From contig CAMYJU010000010.1 in the NCBI GenBank assembly GCA_947258795.1, positions 1-38,025 on the forward strand: a stretch of 38,025 bases of DNA. Direction: 5' to 3'. The position numbers and the translations under genes were made by a program. This document shows, one piece after another, positions 1-8,148 of this stretch. The notes under the pieces were generated by a model that saw only the letters and a program-made list of their open reading frames with translations, was not told where the DNA came from and made no database searches. This DNA is from an uncultured Gammaproteobacteria bacterium (GTDB taxonomy: Bacteria; Pseudomonadota; Gammaproteobacteria; DRJJ01). Within the stretch, counting starts at the first letter, position 1; the number at the start of each line of letters is the position of its first letter.

Positions 1-567
1 CCACTTGGACATAGCACCTTTTAAAATGGAGAGTGCATAGATAATAAATCACTATTCAGCTCCCTTATCAGTTTGCCGTGGGCAGCTTAAGTAAACGTTG
101 ATATGACCTTCCGCTGCCAACAGCCGCAGCAACCTCCTTCCAAATAACATTTAGAATTACATCACCTTGCGGGATTGGGTGTGAGCACGGCACCAGTATT
201 AACGACGGTTGTCATGCTGATATGCGCGGGTTGGTTACCGCCTTACTTGTGTACGCCGCGAAGAGACCTCTCTTTATGTACATTCATGCCAATAAATAGT
301 ATGTTTGAAGTTGTCATGTCGACCTCCGATCCTGTTAATTAATGGCTATGTCCTTAATCATTATGGCTCTGACGCACTGCGTTAATCCACGCTTAGGACG
401 GAGGTTGGCGCCTTTTGCGAAATGAAACATAAAATCATACATTTTCTTATCGCTATACTATGGAGTACATCTGTACTATCAGTACCTGGGCGTCTATCAT
501 TCTAAGGGGAGACCCGTACACACTTCAATCTAGTTATACTTTCTACTAATTTATGAAATAAAATATT
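1..567. other. AT-rich region without a convincing gene
   Basis: I see no long reading frame and no RNA gene in this stretch on either strand. The only coding-like element is a 27-codon frame at 422-505, listed separately. A small inverted repeat, AGTAC-ATCT-GTACT, lies inside that frame. No clear promoter could be assigned to the gene that starts at 568. Confidence 0.5.
422..505 (+). CDS. Possible tiny ORF resembling a lone signal peptide
   Basis: A 27-codon frame begins MKHKIIHFLIAILW and continues with a hydrophobic segment before its stop. It looks like an N-terminal signal peptide with nothing behind it. It could be the remnant of a truncated secreted-protein gene, a small membrane peptide, or chance. 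There is no strong ribosome binding site directly upstream (a GGAGG lies about 20 bases away, which is too far). I do not recognise it and would not annotate it without expression or conservation evidence. Confidence 0.15.
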   Translation: MKHKIIHFLIAILWSTSVLSVPGRLSF

Positions 568-1008
568 ATGACAGACAATCATCAATTTTATAGTGAGCTG
601 TTTAATGGATTAAAAGCATTAGCAGAGTCATCGTTCCCAAAGAAATGTTCAAATTGTGGACGAGTGTTTGATACAGCAAATCAGTTTTTATTAGAAACAC
701 AGTCCATCAATACAACGACAACTGGATTAAAACAAACAGAAGATGAAGATGGCAGTAAAATCGTAGAAGTATTCCGTAATTGTCCATGTGGTTCAACATT
801 GATGGATTTTTTCAGTGATCGAAGAGATTTTTCTGAGGCGGGAATAAAAAGAAGAGAGAAATTTGATGAACTTCTAAAATTCCTAAATGAAAATGGCCTT
901 GATACGAAGATTGCACGAACGGAGCTAATTAAGGTTATGAGGGGTGAAAAGAGTGAAGTTTTATCCAAAATTAGTCCTCCAACCAAGGCAACCCAAATAA
1001 CCAAATAA
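568..1008 (+). CDS. Conserved hypothetical protein with Cys pairs (putative zinc ribbon)
   Basis: This 146-residue soluble protein carries a CSNCG pair near residue 32 and a second pair, NCPCGS, near residue 72. That is the spacing expected of a small zinc-ribbon or rubredoxin-like metal site (inference from cysteine pattern only). The second half is charged and helical, with an SDRRDFSEAG stretch. There is no signal peptide and no membrane segment. I have a general impression of similar proteins in marine gammaproteobacteria but cannot name a function. The gene is AT-rich compared with the hydrogenase genes. The start has no obvious Shine-Dalgarno sequence. The next gene lies 79 bases downstream in the same direction, so co-transcription is possible but not shown. 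Confidence 0.75.
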   Translation: MTDNHQFYSELFNGLKALAESSFPKKCSNCGRVFDTANQFLLETQSINTTTTGLKQTEDEDGSKIVEVFRNCPCGSTLMDFFSDRRDFSEAGIKRREKFDELLKFLNENGLDTKIARTELIKVMRGEKSEVLSKISPPTKATQITK

Positions 1009-1087
1009 TGTTATGCTGCCTAACCAAAAAAATCCGACAGACGAGAAACCGCTCAGCTAACTTAACTGTTTGCTATAAAAACAACCA

Positions 1088-1855
1088 ATGAAGATACATT
1101 CGAAAAACCAAATTGATTACTTGGTACTCGTAGTCATAACGCTAGCCGGAAGTTTTTCACTAATCCTTTTCGGCTTCTTTTTGTTAGGCAATTCGTTTAC
1201 CGTAATATCGTTTGACTACAACAGAATAGGCTTACATGCTTGGGATATTTTACTGTGTCTTATGTTCTTTGCCCAACACAGTACTATGATCCGCAAGGGT
1301 TTCCGTAGCAGAATGGCGGCAATCCTTCCCCCTCATTATCAAAAGGCTTTGTTTACTACTGCTTCTAGTGCTGCTTTACTAATCTTGGTGTTACTTTGGC
1401 AGCACTCCAGTCAAACACTAATAAGCCTTCAGGGTGAATCTCGTTGGGTAGCACATGGTATTTTCTTCGCATCCCTGATAGGTATGATTTGGGGTATGCG
1501 AGCGCTGCGTTCTTTTGATATGTTTGGTAATCAACAAATCCTGGCTCACATACGTTCTTCAAATGAAGTCAGCATACCACTCACAATACGAGGTCCGTAC
1601 CGGTGGATTCGTCATCCATTGTACTTTTTTATTCTGGTAATTATATGGAGCTGCCCGGACGTTACAACGGATCGACTTCTATTCAATATTCTCTTTACAA
1701 CCTGGATTGTGCTTGGAACGCACCTTGAAGAACGTGATCTAGTTGCTGAGTTTGGCAAGACTTATCGTAACTACCAGAACAAAGTACCTATGTTAATTCC
1801 TTGGAGGCCCCATAGGCCCTTTCCGCCCGGCGGGATTAAGAATGACTTCGACTAA
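1088..1855 (+). CDS. Isoprenylcysteine carboxyl methyltransferase-like integral membrane protein
   Basis: This is a 255-residue protein with about five to six hydrophobic segments. The C-terminal part has the signature of the ICMT/phospholipid-methyltransferase/NnrU-like membrane superfamily: RGPYRWIRHPLYF near residue 169, followed by HLEERDLVAEFG and YRNYQNKVPMLIPW. In that family the RHP and EE motifs lie at the S-adenosylmethionine site in the membrane. The substrate cannot be deduced, since bacterial members act on varied lipids or are uncharacterised. It is AT-rich like its upstream neighbour and ends about 140 bases before the convergent DUF3604 gene. The family assignment is fairly secure and the specific activity is not. 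Confidence 0.8.
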   Translation: MKIHSKNQIDYLVLVVITLAGSFSLILFGFFLLGNSFTVISFDYNRIGLHAWDILLCLMFFAQHSTMIRKGFRSRMAAILPPHYQKALFTTASSAALLILVLLWQHSSQTLISLQGESRWVAHGIFFASLIGMIWGMRALRSFDMFGNQQILAHIRSSNEVSIPLTIRGPYRWIRHPLYFFILVIIWSCPDVTTDRLLFNILFTTWIVLGTHLEERDLVAEFGKTYRNYQNKVPMLIPWRPHRPFPPGGIKNDFD

Positions 1856-1900
1856 CAAGTGCAAGCATCCTGGCTTAACCTGCCCTATAATAATTAACAC

Positions 1901-1924
1901 CTCGTTTTACAAAGACAAAAACGA
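1901..1924 (+). terminator. Hairpin downstream of the methyltransferase-like gene
   Basis: CTCGTTTT and AAAACGAG form an 8-bp stem around an 8-base loop, 46 bases after the stop codon at 1855. No T-run follows the stem, so it is a weak candidate for a rho-independent terminator of the two plus-strand genes. Confidence 0.3.
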
Positions 1925-1955
1925 GATGGATGATGCAAAATGAAATCCGTATATA

Positions 1956-1975
1956 ATGCCACCCGAAGGTGGCAT
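1956..1975 (-). terminator. UUCG-tetraloop hairpin ending the minus-strand operon
   Basis: On the minus strand ATGCCACC-TTCG-GGTGGCAT folds into a perfect 8-bp stem closed by the very stable C(UUCG)G tetraloop. It lies 23 bases after the stop codon of the DUF3604 gene. The following bases are TATATAC rather than a clean T-run, so it may act as a terminator or as a 3'-end stabiliser for the transporter/hydrolase transcript. Confidence 0.6.
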
Positions 1976-1998
1976 GTATAACGAGTCTAGAATGATTA

Positions 1999-4389
1999 TT
2001 ATTTTTTGAATTTCATAAACAGCGATGATGTCCAGATTTTTGCATCATCAACCTGACGAGCAACCATATAGACAGGACGATGGCCATGTGGCCCATTCTT
2101 GGGCGCCACTTCAAAATTACCCGTCACTTCGCGCGGTGCATCACAATCACTCATCCGCTCCATAGCCAGGAACATATCGACACCCGGCAAGTCCTTCTTC
2201 ATTCGTGCTGCTTCCAGTAACTCTTCACCGGTAAATTCCCAGGTAAAGGTTGGGCAGTGTACAAATGGATTGCCTTTTAGAGGATCACCGACTTTGACAT
2301 AACCATCGATAGTACCTTCGATTTTGATTTTTGCTGTCGCCAGGTGCGAGACGTCCATCTCGATGGCATCGACATCACCATAGGTATCACTCTTGAATCC
2401 TATCGCAGTCGGGTTCTCACGCCAGCAGGTTTCTTCTTTATGCTCAAAGCCAAGTCCTTCGAATTCATTAATGACCGCATTGGTGATCGTGATCTTGCCT
2501 TTCCAAACTGCCCAACGATAACGGTCTTTGATGCGCGCACCACCCCAGCGGAAGCGAATTTTACGTTCCGAATAACCAAGCTCTTCCTGCAGGTCACGCC
2601 TCCAGATCTCACCATCCTGGTCATAGGCAATGATTTCATCCCAGCCCGCATCACCGAGGAAACGGTAATTAATCTGCGCTGCACCCTTATGTTCGAATTC
2701 ATCACCCATAATGTGCTTACCGCAACTCGTAAAACCAAAGGTCCGTTCACCGGTGGAGGCAAAGGTATGACGTTCACGCAGGGCTATGCCAATGGCCTTG
2801 CGCGATAACTCTGGTGAGATCACCCCTGAGATACCACCCTTGGTCCCAAATACTGCCGTGCCCGGCACACCACCACCGCAACGACCACGGTGTTCGTCAC
2901 CGGCCATACTGGCACCGATCTTGTAACCACGTTGCATCGCATCCTCATATAACCAACCAAAGTGACCCCAGGCAGAACCAATCTCGATTAATTTTTCTAA
3001 CTCGGGATGGTGCCAGTCCATGATGCATCGACGGCCACCGACGTGAGGGGTTAACAAATGACCTTCTGGATCATCAATATAGGCCGCCCATAGTTCTTCT
3101 AGCGGCCAGGTACCCGGGATTGCTTCGGTTGTTCCTGAATCTTCGTTCCAGTCTACTGATCGCACATGCGTGCCATCTTTCAGGAACGGGAATTCAGGCT
3201 CATCATCGTGCAGGAAAATGACATTATGGTCACCACCGGCACAGGAACTACCACACCATTCCGTTCCCGGATAAGCGACGAATTCACCATCTTTGGTGAT
3301 TTCCCGAATCAGCTCAACGGTTTTTTTCCAGCGCTCGGTGGTGATGTTGAAGTCATTGTGGGCAAAAGCCAGTACATCAAGCCCTGTTACATCCCGTCCG
3401 TATGTCAGATTATAAGTCGTCGAGTTGGTTCCAACAGTGTCTTCTGAATGCACGTGTAAATCAGTGTAATAAATTCGAGGAAAGTCGAGGTCCTTGTCAA
3501 CTGTGACGTAAAAAGTATGATGACGAACTGTAGGATGACCTGGCATGGTTGCCGTAATCGCCAACTCACCCGGTTTGTCGGTTGGCATATCTTCCAGCAA
3601 CTGCACAGACCAACCCTCTTCTGGTAACGTTATCTCTTTTTCGTAACAGTCTTCACCATCGAGCGTCGCTTTTATGTGCACCTTGTCAGCACGATTCCAG
3701 CAGGTATTCCCCCACTCATCTTCTGCACGAATACGTAATGGTATCTTTTCGCCCTGTTTAACTAAACGCGACCCGGCCCACTGTAACAAAGCAGGGTGCC
3801 CCGGTTTAATATTGATTGTTAAATCAGGCTCTACTGCGGCGAAACGTGATGTCCCGAGAGGATCTGCATAGCAGCGGAATTTAAAGAACTCTTCTGTAAA
3901 TGTTTGCACACGTGTACCGGGTCCACCAAAACGGCGATCGCCCATGCGTATAACAATTTGATCACCTGCCTTTAAGTAACCATCGTAGGTATCGACGATC
4001 ACAGCCTTCTGGAAAGGCCGCTCATGACCTTTCTGGTCAAATCGAACAGAAAGTTTCTGGACTGATGCCGGACTTTGCCCTTCTACTGTTGGTGATGCAT
4101 GGTACTCAGCTGAAACATAGTTTGCGCCTTTAGGATCAGTTGTCTGGAATAACTCCCAATCAGAGTAGAAACGAAAAGTTGCTTTAAACCATGAGCCATC
4201 CGCCATGCCGGACTGCCCAAGTGTGTACACAATGATGACTTCCTGCCATGAACCGGCAACCATCTCTTCGACATTACAAGTCACCGAGCCAAGAAATGGC
4301 ATGTCCTTGGTCTTGGCATATAGCCCCACAGGCGCAGTATATGAATCGCCGAGTTTTTCTTTTAGTTCGGCATCCGTCATCTTCTTCAT
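1999..4389 (-). CDS. DUF3604 family protein (PHP-type metal-dependent hydrolase)
   Basis: This is a 796-residue protein without a signal peptide. The middle contains YYTDLHVHSEDT near residue 308, typical of the PHP-like metal site in DUF3604 proteins. Further candidate metal ligands follow: FAHND, GTEWCGS, GGDHN, LTPHVGG and MAGDEHRG. The first roughly 300 residues look beta-rich and the C-terminal third is a second beta-rich region. Length and layout fit long DUF3604 members, which are widespread and largely uncharacterised, and PHP folds usually hydrolyse phosphoester or related bonds. The gene is the last of a minus-strand set behind tctC-tctB-tctA, which suggests it acts on the solute imported by that transporter (inference). 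A Shine-Dalgarno-like AGAGGA precedes the start. Confidence 0.85.
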   Translation of the reverse strand: MKKMTDAELKEKLGDSYTAPVGLYAKTKDMPFLGSVTCNVEEMVAGSWQEVIIVYTLGQSGMADGSWFKATFRFYSDWELFQTTDPKGANYVSAEYHASPTVEGQSPASVQKLSVRFDQKGHERPFQKAVIVDTYDGYLKAGDQIVIRMGDRRFGGPGTRVQTFTEEFFKFRCYADPLGTSRFAAVEPDLTINIKPGHPALLQWAGSRLVKQGEKIPLRIRAEDEWGNTCWNRADKVHIKATLDGEDCYEKEITLPEEGWSVQLLEDMPTDKPGELAITATMPGHPTVRHHTFYVTVDKDLDFPRIYYTDLHVHSEDTVGTNSTTYNLTYGRDVTGLDVLAFAHNDFNITTERWKKTVELIREITKDGEFVAYPGTEWCGSSCAGGDHNVIFLHDDEPEFPFLKDGTHVRSVDWNEDSGTTEAIPGTWPLEELWAAYIDDPEGHLLTPHVGGRRCIMDWHHPELEKLIEIGSAWGHFGWLYEDAMQRGYKIGASMAGDEHRGRCGGGVPGTAVFGTKGGISGVISPELSRKAIGIALRERHTFASTGERTFGFTSCGKHIMGDEFEHKGAAQINYRFLGDAGWDEIIAYDQDGEIWRRDLQEELGYSERKIRFRWGGARIKDRYRWAVWKGKITITNAVINEFEGLGFEHKEETCWRENPTAIGFKSDTYGDVDAIEMDVSHLATAKIKIEGTIDGYVKVGDPLKGNPFVHCPTFTWEFTGEELLEAARMKKDLPGVDMFLAMERMSDCDAPREVTGNFEVAPKNGPHGHRPVYMVARQVDDAKIWTSSLFMKFKK

Positions 4390-4522
4390 GGATATATCCT
4401 CTTTACTTGATCTTATTTTAAAAAATTATTTTATGTCGCGGTTCTGCCTGATAGAGCGCTTCAGTTGACACGCTCACTGAACCCCTTCCCCTGTTTAAGT
4501 CTTGTTAAGGCCGTTCTATTCC

Positions 4523-6064
4523 TCAGCCATTTTTTGCCTGTTCCTCGGCTACAACGGCTTCCGCCCGTTTCTTCCGTCCTTCTTTGAAGCTGGTCCAGAA
4601 GGTACGCCCAATCACGAAGAAGGCAAGCGCCATCAACCCCATAGCAACGGGTCGCTGGAAGAACATGAAGGTATCATGCTCGGAAATGATGACCACCTGC
4701 TGCAAAGCGCGCTCCCATTCCGGCGCCAGGATGAAGCCAATCAGGAAAGCCACATAGGAGTAGTCGAACTTGCGCATAAAGTAACCAATGAACCCGAATA
4801 CCAGCATCACACCCACGTCGAACATGGATGATTTGCCCAGGTAGGCGCCCATAATGCAGGTAAACATCACGATCGGGTACAGGATCATCGCAGGGATATC
4901 AACCGCCTTACAGAACAGGCGCAGCCCGAACCGCCCGATCACCAGCAAGAACAGACTGGCCAGTACCAGGCTGCCGTAAATGCCGTACATCAGCTGGGCG
5001 TTCTCCTTGAACAGAAGTGGGCCGGGTTGCATGCCGTGAATCATGAATGCCCCCATCAACATGGCTGCAGCGAGGTTACCGGGGATACCCAGAACGAACA
5101 ATGGAATTAGGCTGGAGGCCACCACCGAGCTATTGGCGGACTCGGACGCTGCGATACCTTCCAGGCGGCCCTTACCGAATTCATCCTTGTGCTCGGACCG
5201 CTTCATCGCCTGGTCGTATGACATGAACGACGCCACCGGTGCGCCCAGCCCCGGCATGGCGCCAACACCTATACCAATCATGCTGCCGCGCAGTAATGTC
5301 TTAATGTTCTTAAAAAATTCCTTGATCGGCAGGAATCTGTCTTCAGGCTTTGATGAGAACACGTGGGCTGAGTGTTCACCATCACCTTTGCCCGCAAACC
5401 GTTCCAACTGCAGCAGGATTTCCGAGAATGCCAACAGACCAATGGCCACCGGAATCAACGACAAGCCGCTACCAAGCTGATAGACGTCAAAGGTGAGTCT
5501 GGGCAATGCAGTGACCGGCTCTGTGCCGATCAGCCCTACCAAAATACCGAATCCGGCCGCCATCAAACCACGACCAATGGAACTGGTGCCGATCCCAGCG
5601 ATGACCGTCAGTGCCAGTGATATAAGCGCAAAGATTTCCGACGGCCCCATGAACAAGGCAACTGCAGCCAGTGGTGCGGCAATCACGATCAGCACCATCG
5701 TAGAAATAAAGTCGCCGGCCACTGAACTGTACAGCGCCATACGAAGCGCCTTTTCACCCTTTCCCTGCTGGGTTAGCGGATATCCATCCCAGGAGGTCGC
5801 CGCCGCCTCTGGTGTACCTGGCGTACGTAATAGCACCGCCGATACTGCTCCACCGAAAAACGCCCCTTTATTCAGACCCACCAAAAAACCGATGGCCGTG
5901 AGCGGCGTCATATAGTAAGTAATCGGAATGAATAGTGCGATGGCCATCGGGCCATTGATGCCCGGGATAGCCCCGATCATCACTCCCACAGCAACACCAA
6001 CTAATAGAAACATCAGGCTGGCAGGTGAAATGGAATCCAGCAATCCCGCAATAATCATTTCCAT
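4523..6064 (-). CDS. tctA: Tripartite tricarboxylate transporter, large permease TctA
   Basis: This 513-residue, highly hydrophobic protein has about twelve membrane segments and typical TctA features. These include a glycine-rich GVMIGAIPGINGPM segment near residue 28 and a matching GVGAMPGLGAPVASF segment in the second half (the two inverted family repeats), plus LLRTPGTPEAAAT. TctA forms the cytoplasmic-membrane channel of a sodium- or proton-driven importer fed by a periplasmic TctC protein. The C-terminal tail is charged (KEGRKKRAEAVVAEEQAKNG). It lies 30 bases after tctB and 133 bases before the DUF3604 gene, in one direction. The substrate is unknown, because these systems import many carboxylates and other small organic solutes. 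Confidence 0.93.
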   Translation of the reverse strand: MEMIIAGLLDSISPASLMFLLVGVAVGVMIGAIPGINGPMAIALFIPITYYMTPLTAIGFLVGLNKGAFFGGAVSAVLLRTPGTPEAAATSWDGYPLTQQGKGEKALRMALYSSVAGDFISTMVLIVIAAPLAAVALFMGPSEIFALISLALTVIAGIGTSSIGRGLMAAGFGILVGLIGTEPVTALPRLTFDVYQLGSGLSLIPVAIGLLAFSEILLQLERFAGKGDGEHSAHVFSSKPEDRFLPIKEFFKNIKTLLRGSMIGIGVGAMPGLGAPVASFMSYDQAMKRSEHKDEFGKGRLEGIAASESANSSVVASSLIPLFVLGIPGNLAAAMLMGAFMIHGMQPGPLLFKENAQLMYGIYGSLVLASLFLLVIGRFGLRLFCKAVDIPAMILYPIVMFTCIMGAYLGKSSMFDVGVMLVFGFIGYFMRKFDYSYVAFLIGFILAPEWERALQQVVIISEHDTFMFFQRPVAMGLMALAFFVIGRTFWTSFKEGRKKRAEAVVAEEQAKNG

Positions 6065-6094
6065 AAGGTTTATGTATTCCGCTTTTAGTTTTTG

Positions 6095-6619
6095 TTATTC
6101 GAAAATCTGAGGACCAGGCACAGGAACGCCGAAGCCATAGCGCATGACGATGTAGAGCACCGCCGTCAGGATGATAGACACCACTATCGACTGGAGCCAC
6201 TTACGACTTCCGATGGCATACTGGAGAATCATCAGGAAGGCGAATGAGGCCAGCACGTAGCCGATGTATTCGATCGCTACCACCAGCAGCACGCAGGGAA
6301 TCATGATACGTGCAAGGTGAGGCAGGTTAATCCTTCCAACCTGCGTGAAACCACCGCCCCCTTCCAGGTCCTCCGGGAATTCTCTTTCTTCTACTGGCAT
6401 CGGCTTTTTCAAGTAAGAAGACACACCGATAAACATCAGGGAAAGGCAAGCCATAAACAGCATGACGCTGACAGCTACAATCGGAACCAGTGCCGCCGAG
6501 GCGCCATAACCGGGATATGCCGGTGTATAGATAGGAATAGCCCAGGCGAGCATTAATATGCAAAACCCGACGATCAATAGGTAAGCGATCGAATCCCTTT
6601 TTATTCTTGTCACTTGCAT
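6095..6619 (-). CDS. tctB: Tripartite tricarboxylate transporter, small permease TctB
   Basis: This 174-residue protein has four predicted membrane segments, for example IAYLLIVGFCILMLAWAIPI at the N-terminus and a pair near the C-terminus. A charged cytoplasmic loop (KKPMPVEEREFPEDLEGGGG) separates the two hairpins. Length and topology fit TctB, the small membrane subunit that accompanies TctA. Sequence conservation in TctB is low, so the assignment leans on its position between tctC and tctA. Transcription follows tctC after an 86-base gap that contains a strong hairpin, which may lower membrane-subunit expression relative to the binding protein. Confidence 0.88.
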   Translation of the reverse strand: MQVTRIKRDSIAYLLIVGFCILMLAWAIPIYTPAYPGYGASAALVPIVAVSVMLFMACLSLMFIGVSSYLKKPMPVEEREFPEDLEGGGGFTQVGRINLPHLARIMIPCVLLVVAIEYIGYVLASFAFLMILQYAIGSRKWLQSIVVSIILTAVLYIVMRYGFGVPVPGPQIFE

Positions 6620-6657
6620 TCCCTCTCTCCCGGCCTTGCGCCCGGAGCAATGCCGAC

Positions 6658-6680
6658 GGGCCGGAGAAAACCTCCGACCC
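6658..6680 (-). other. Intercistronic hairpin between tctC and tctB
   Basis: In the minus-strand RNA, GGGUCGGAG and CUCCGGCCC pair fully over nine positions (one U-G wobble) around a five-base loop. It sits in the 86-base gap after the tctC stop codon and lacks a U-run. This is the usual place for an attenuating or RNA-stabilising hairpin that gives more binding protein than permease. That role is inferred. Confidence 0.55.
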
Positions 6681-6705
6681 GACGAACAATCCAGTCAAAT
6701 AGGGT

Positions 6706-7650
6706 CTATTTCATTTTCGCTTGGTCACCGAAGGTCTTGTACAATTCCTTCGCTGTGTTATCAGCATGCGTTTCACCCCATTTAACAGGTCGCATCAGCA
6801 GGTTGCCTGTGATGAATTCCTGGGTTTCCTTGTCTTTCGCCAGTTTGTCAGCCGCAGCCAGGAGTTTGGCCTTCGCCTTCGCATCCAGACCCTTCGGGGC
6901 AACCAGGGCGACGATCATTTCCACCTGTTCGTCGTAGCCCTGTTCGCGCAAGGTCGGCACGCTCGGAATCGGTGGCAGACGGTCACCCAGTGCTGCAGCA
7001 ATCAACTTGATCGAACCGGCTTCTACGTGCTTGTAAAGAATGGCGCCTACGTAGCCGACATCAGCGTGACCACCCGTCACGGCCTTGATCACAGAAGGAC
7101 CGCCTTTAGACGGAATCAATGACAGCTTCACGCCTTCCTTCTTTGCGATACGTATAATAGCGTCACGGTCATCGGCCCCGTGGAACATGGCAACCATGGC
7201 CTTGTTGTTCTTCTTGTGCCAGGCGAACGCCTCCTTCAACGTGTTCCAGGGTTTGTCGCTCTTTGAGATAAAACCACTGGAGTTCAATGCAACCAGAGTC
7301 AGGTAGTCAAAGTCTTCAGGCTTGTAGACCAGCTTGGCGTGATGCGGCGCGTAGGTATAGGCGGTCAGCGAGGTTACGCCAATATTGTAACCGTCAGGCC
7401 TGGCCTTGCTCAGTTCGGTCGCCATTACGGTGCCGTGGGAACCGGTCACATTCTTCACGTTGATGGGTTGTCCCATGATCTTGCTCATACGCTGACCCAG
7501 GCCACGCGTTAGTCGGTCGATCTGTGCGCCAGGCTGGGTCATGGTCATGAAAGTAATAGGTCGGCTCGGGTATTCCGCAGCGGTGGTGATGGTGCTGGTC
7601 GCAGCCATCAAAAGTCCAACCCCAAGGCTAATTAATTTTCTCATTTTCAC
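6706..7650 (-). CDS. tctC: Tripartite tricarboxylate transporter substrate-binding protein (Bug/TctC family)
   Basis: This 314-residue exported protein has an N-terminal signal peptide (MKMRKLISLGVGLLMAATS, likely cleaved after the TTAA region near residue 25). The mature start EYPSRPITFM is the typical opening of Bug/TctC proteins (YPxRPI). A later P-x-P-S-x-P-T-L-x-E-Q-G-Y motif near residue 228 is also family-typical. It captures a solute in the periplasm and delivers it to TctA/TctB. It is first in the operon, with a good ribosome binding site (GGAGAAG) before the ATG. The ligand cannot be read from the sequence. The neighbouring DUF3604 hydrolase is the only contextual hint. Confidence 0.93.
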   Translation of the reverse strand: MKMRKLISLGVGLLMAATSTITTAAEYPSRPITFMTMTQPGAQIDRLTRGLGQRMSKIMGQPINVKNVTGSHGTVMATELSKARPDGYNIGVTSLTAYTYAPHHAKLVYKPEDFDYLTLVALNSSGFISKSDKPWNTLKEAFAWHKKNNKAMVAMFHGADDRDAIIRIAKKEGVKLSLIPSKGGPSVIKAVTGGHADVGYVGAILYKHVEAGSIKLIAAALGDRLPPIPSVPTLREQGYDEQVEMIVALVAPKGLDAKAKAKLLAAADKLAKDKETQEFITGNLLMRPVKWGETHADNTAKELYKTFGDQAKMK

Positions 7651-7744
7651 TTCTCCATGTTGTCATAATAATTTTTATAAACCGGCCCTTAAACTTAAAG
7701 GAACAGTCTTATCCGTTTTATAACTACCAATACTAACGAACGCA

Positions 7745-7762
7745 GGGTGATATTTGTCACCC
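7745..7762. promoter_or_regulatory. Inverted repeat, possible operator
   Basis: GGGTGA and TCACCC are perfect 6-base arms around TATTTG. The site lies upstream of tctC in the divergent intergenic region. No regulator gene is adjacent, so the binding protein is unknown. Confidence 0.3.
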
Positions 7763-7903
7763 AGGCGAGTATGTTGGCACAGGTAAGGTAATATTAAAAA
7801 ATCGTTATAATCCCCTAAACTAATATTACAGACGGTAAATATATACCAGAAGCTTGAACAGCAATAGACCCTATATATAAAGGGTATCTTTAATATACCT
7901 ATA

Positions 7904-7934
7904 AATACTTACTAATACTAAATAATACTTACTA
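7904..7934. repeat. Two direct copies of AATACTTACTA, 20-base period
   Basis: The 11-base word AATACTTACTA occurs at 7904-7914 and again at 7924-7934, separated by ATACTAAAT-like sequence. The 20-base period is close to two helical turns, as in tandem operator half-sites. The surrounding DNA is very AT-rich, so a chance origin is possible. Confidence 0.35.
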
Positions 7935-8067
7935 CTAGTTATTACATAGTTACTAAATCCAATCTGGCAACAAGATACACGGCATGTCATGATTAGCTTC
8001 ATAAAGGCAAAAAGGACAAAGCCGTTGAGTACCATCAGTAGACCCAACGTAAGCAAGGGTTGTTCGT

Positions 8068-8139
8068 ATGTTGAACCATCTCTGCCACATTTTGCGGCCC
8101 GACCATTTGCACCACCTGATTGAACAGCATGCGGCTTAA
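8068..8139 (+). CDS. Possible 23-residue histidine-rich small ORF
   Basis: An ATG preceded by CAAGGG at a suitable distance opens a 23-codon frame containing six histidines (MLNHLCHILRPDHLHHLIEQ and three more residues). Its stop codon is in the same frame as, and only three codons before, the start of the binding-protein-like gene at 8149. It could be a leader peptide, the remnant of an N-terminal extension of the next gene, or chance. No family is recognised. Confidence 0.25.
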   Translation: MLNHLCHILRPDHLHHLIEQHAA

Positions 8140-8148
8140 GGTCCACAC

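Larger units (their letters stand above)
7651..8148. promoter_or_regulatory. Divergent intergenic region between tctC and the binding-protein-like gene
   Basis: This AT-rich 498-base stretch must contain the promoter of the minus-strand tct operon and probably one for the plus-strand genes. An inverted repeat, GGGTGA-TATTTG-TCACCC, lies at 7745-7762, about 95 bases upstream of tctC, a suitable place for an operator. Two direct copies of AATACTTACTA lie at 7904-7914 and 7924-7934, exactly 20 bases apart. A short ORF with its own ribosome binding site is at 8068-8139. I could not assign convincing -35/-10 boxes. Confidence 0.4.

Noticed and set aside
1009-1900. Possible integron attC-like sequences after the two left-end genes (GCCTAAC near 1018, CTAACAAGTGCAAGC near 1851)
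   Set aside because: The two AT-rich single genes look cassette-like and parts of the attC pattern are present. However, no matching GTTRRRY core or convincing stem could be found at either place.
7771-7795. TTGGCAC upstream of the tct operon as a sigma-54 promoter
   Set aside because: The -24-like word is present on the plus strand only, and no TTGC element follows at the required spacing. The orientation also points away from tctC.
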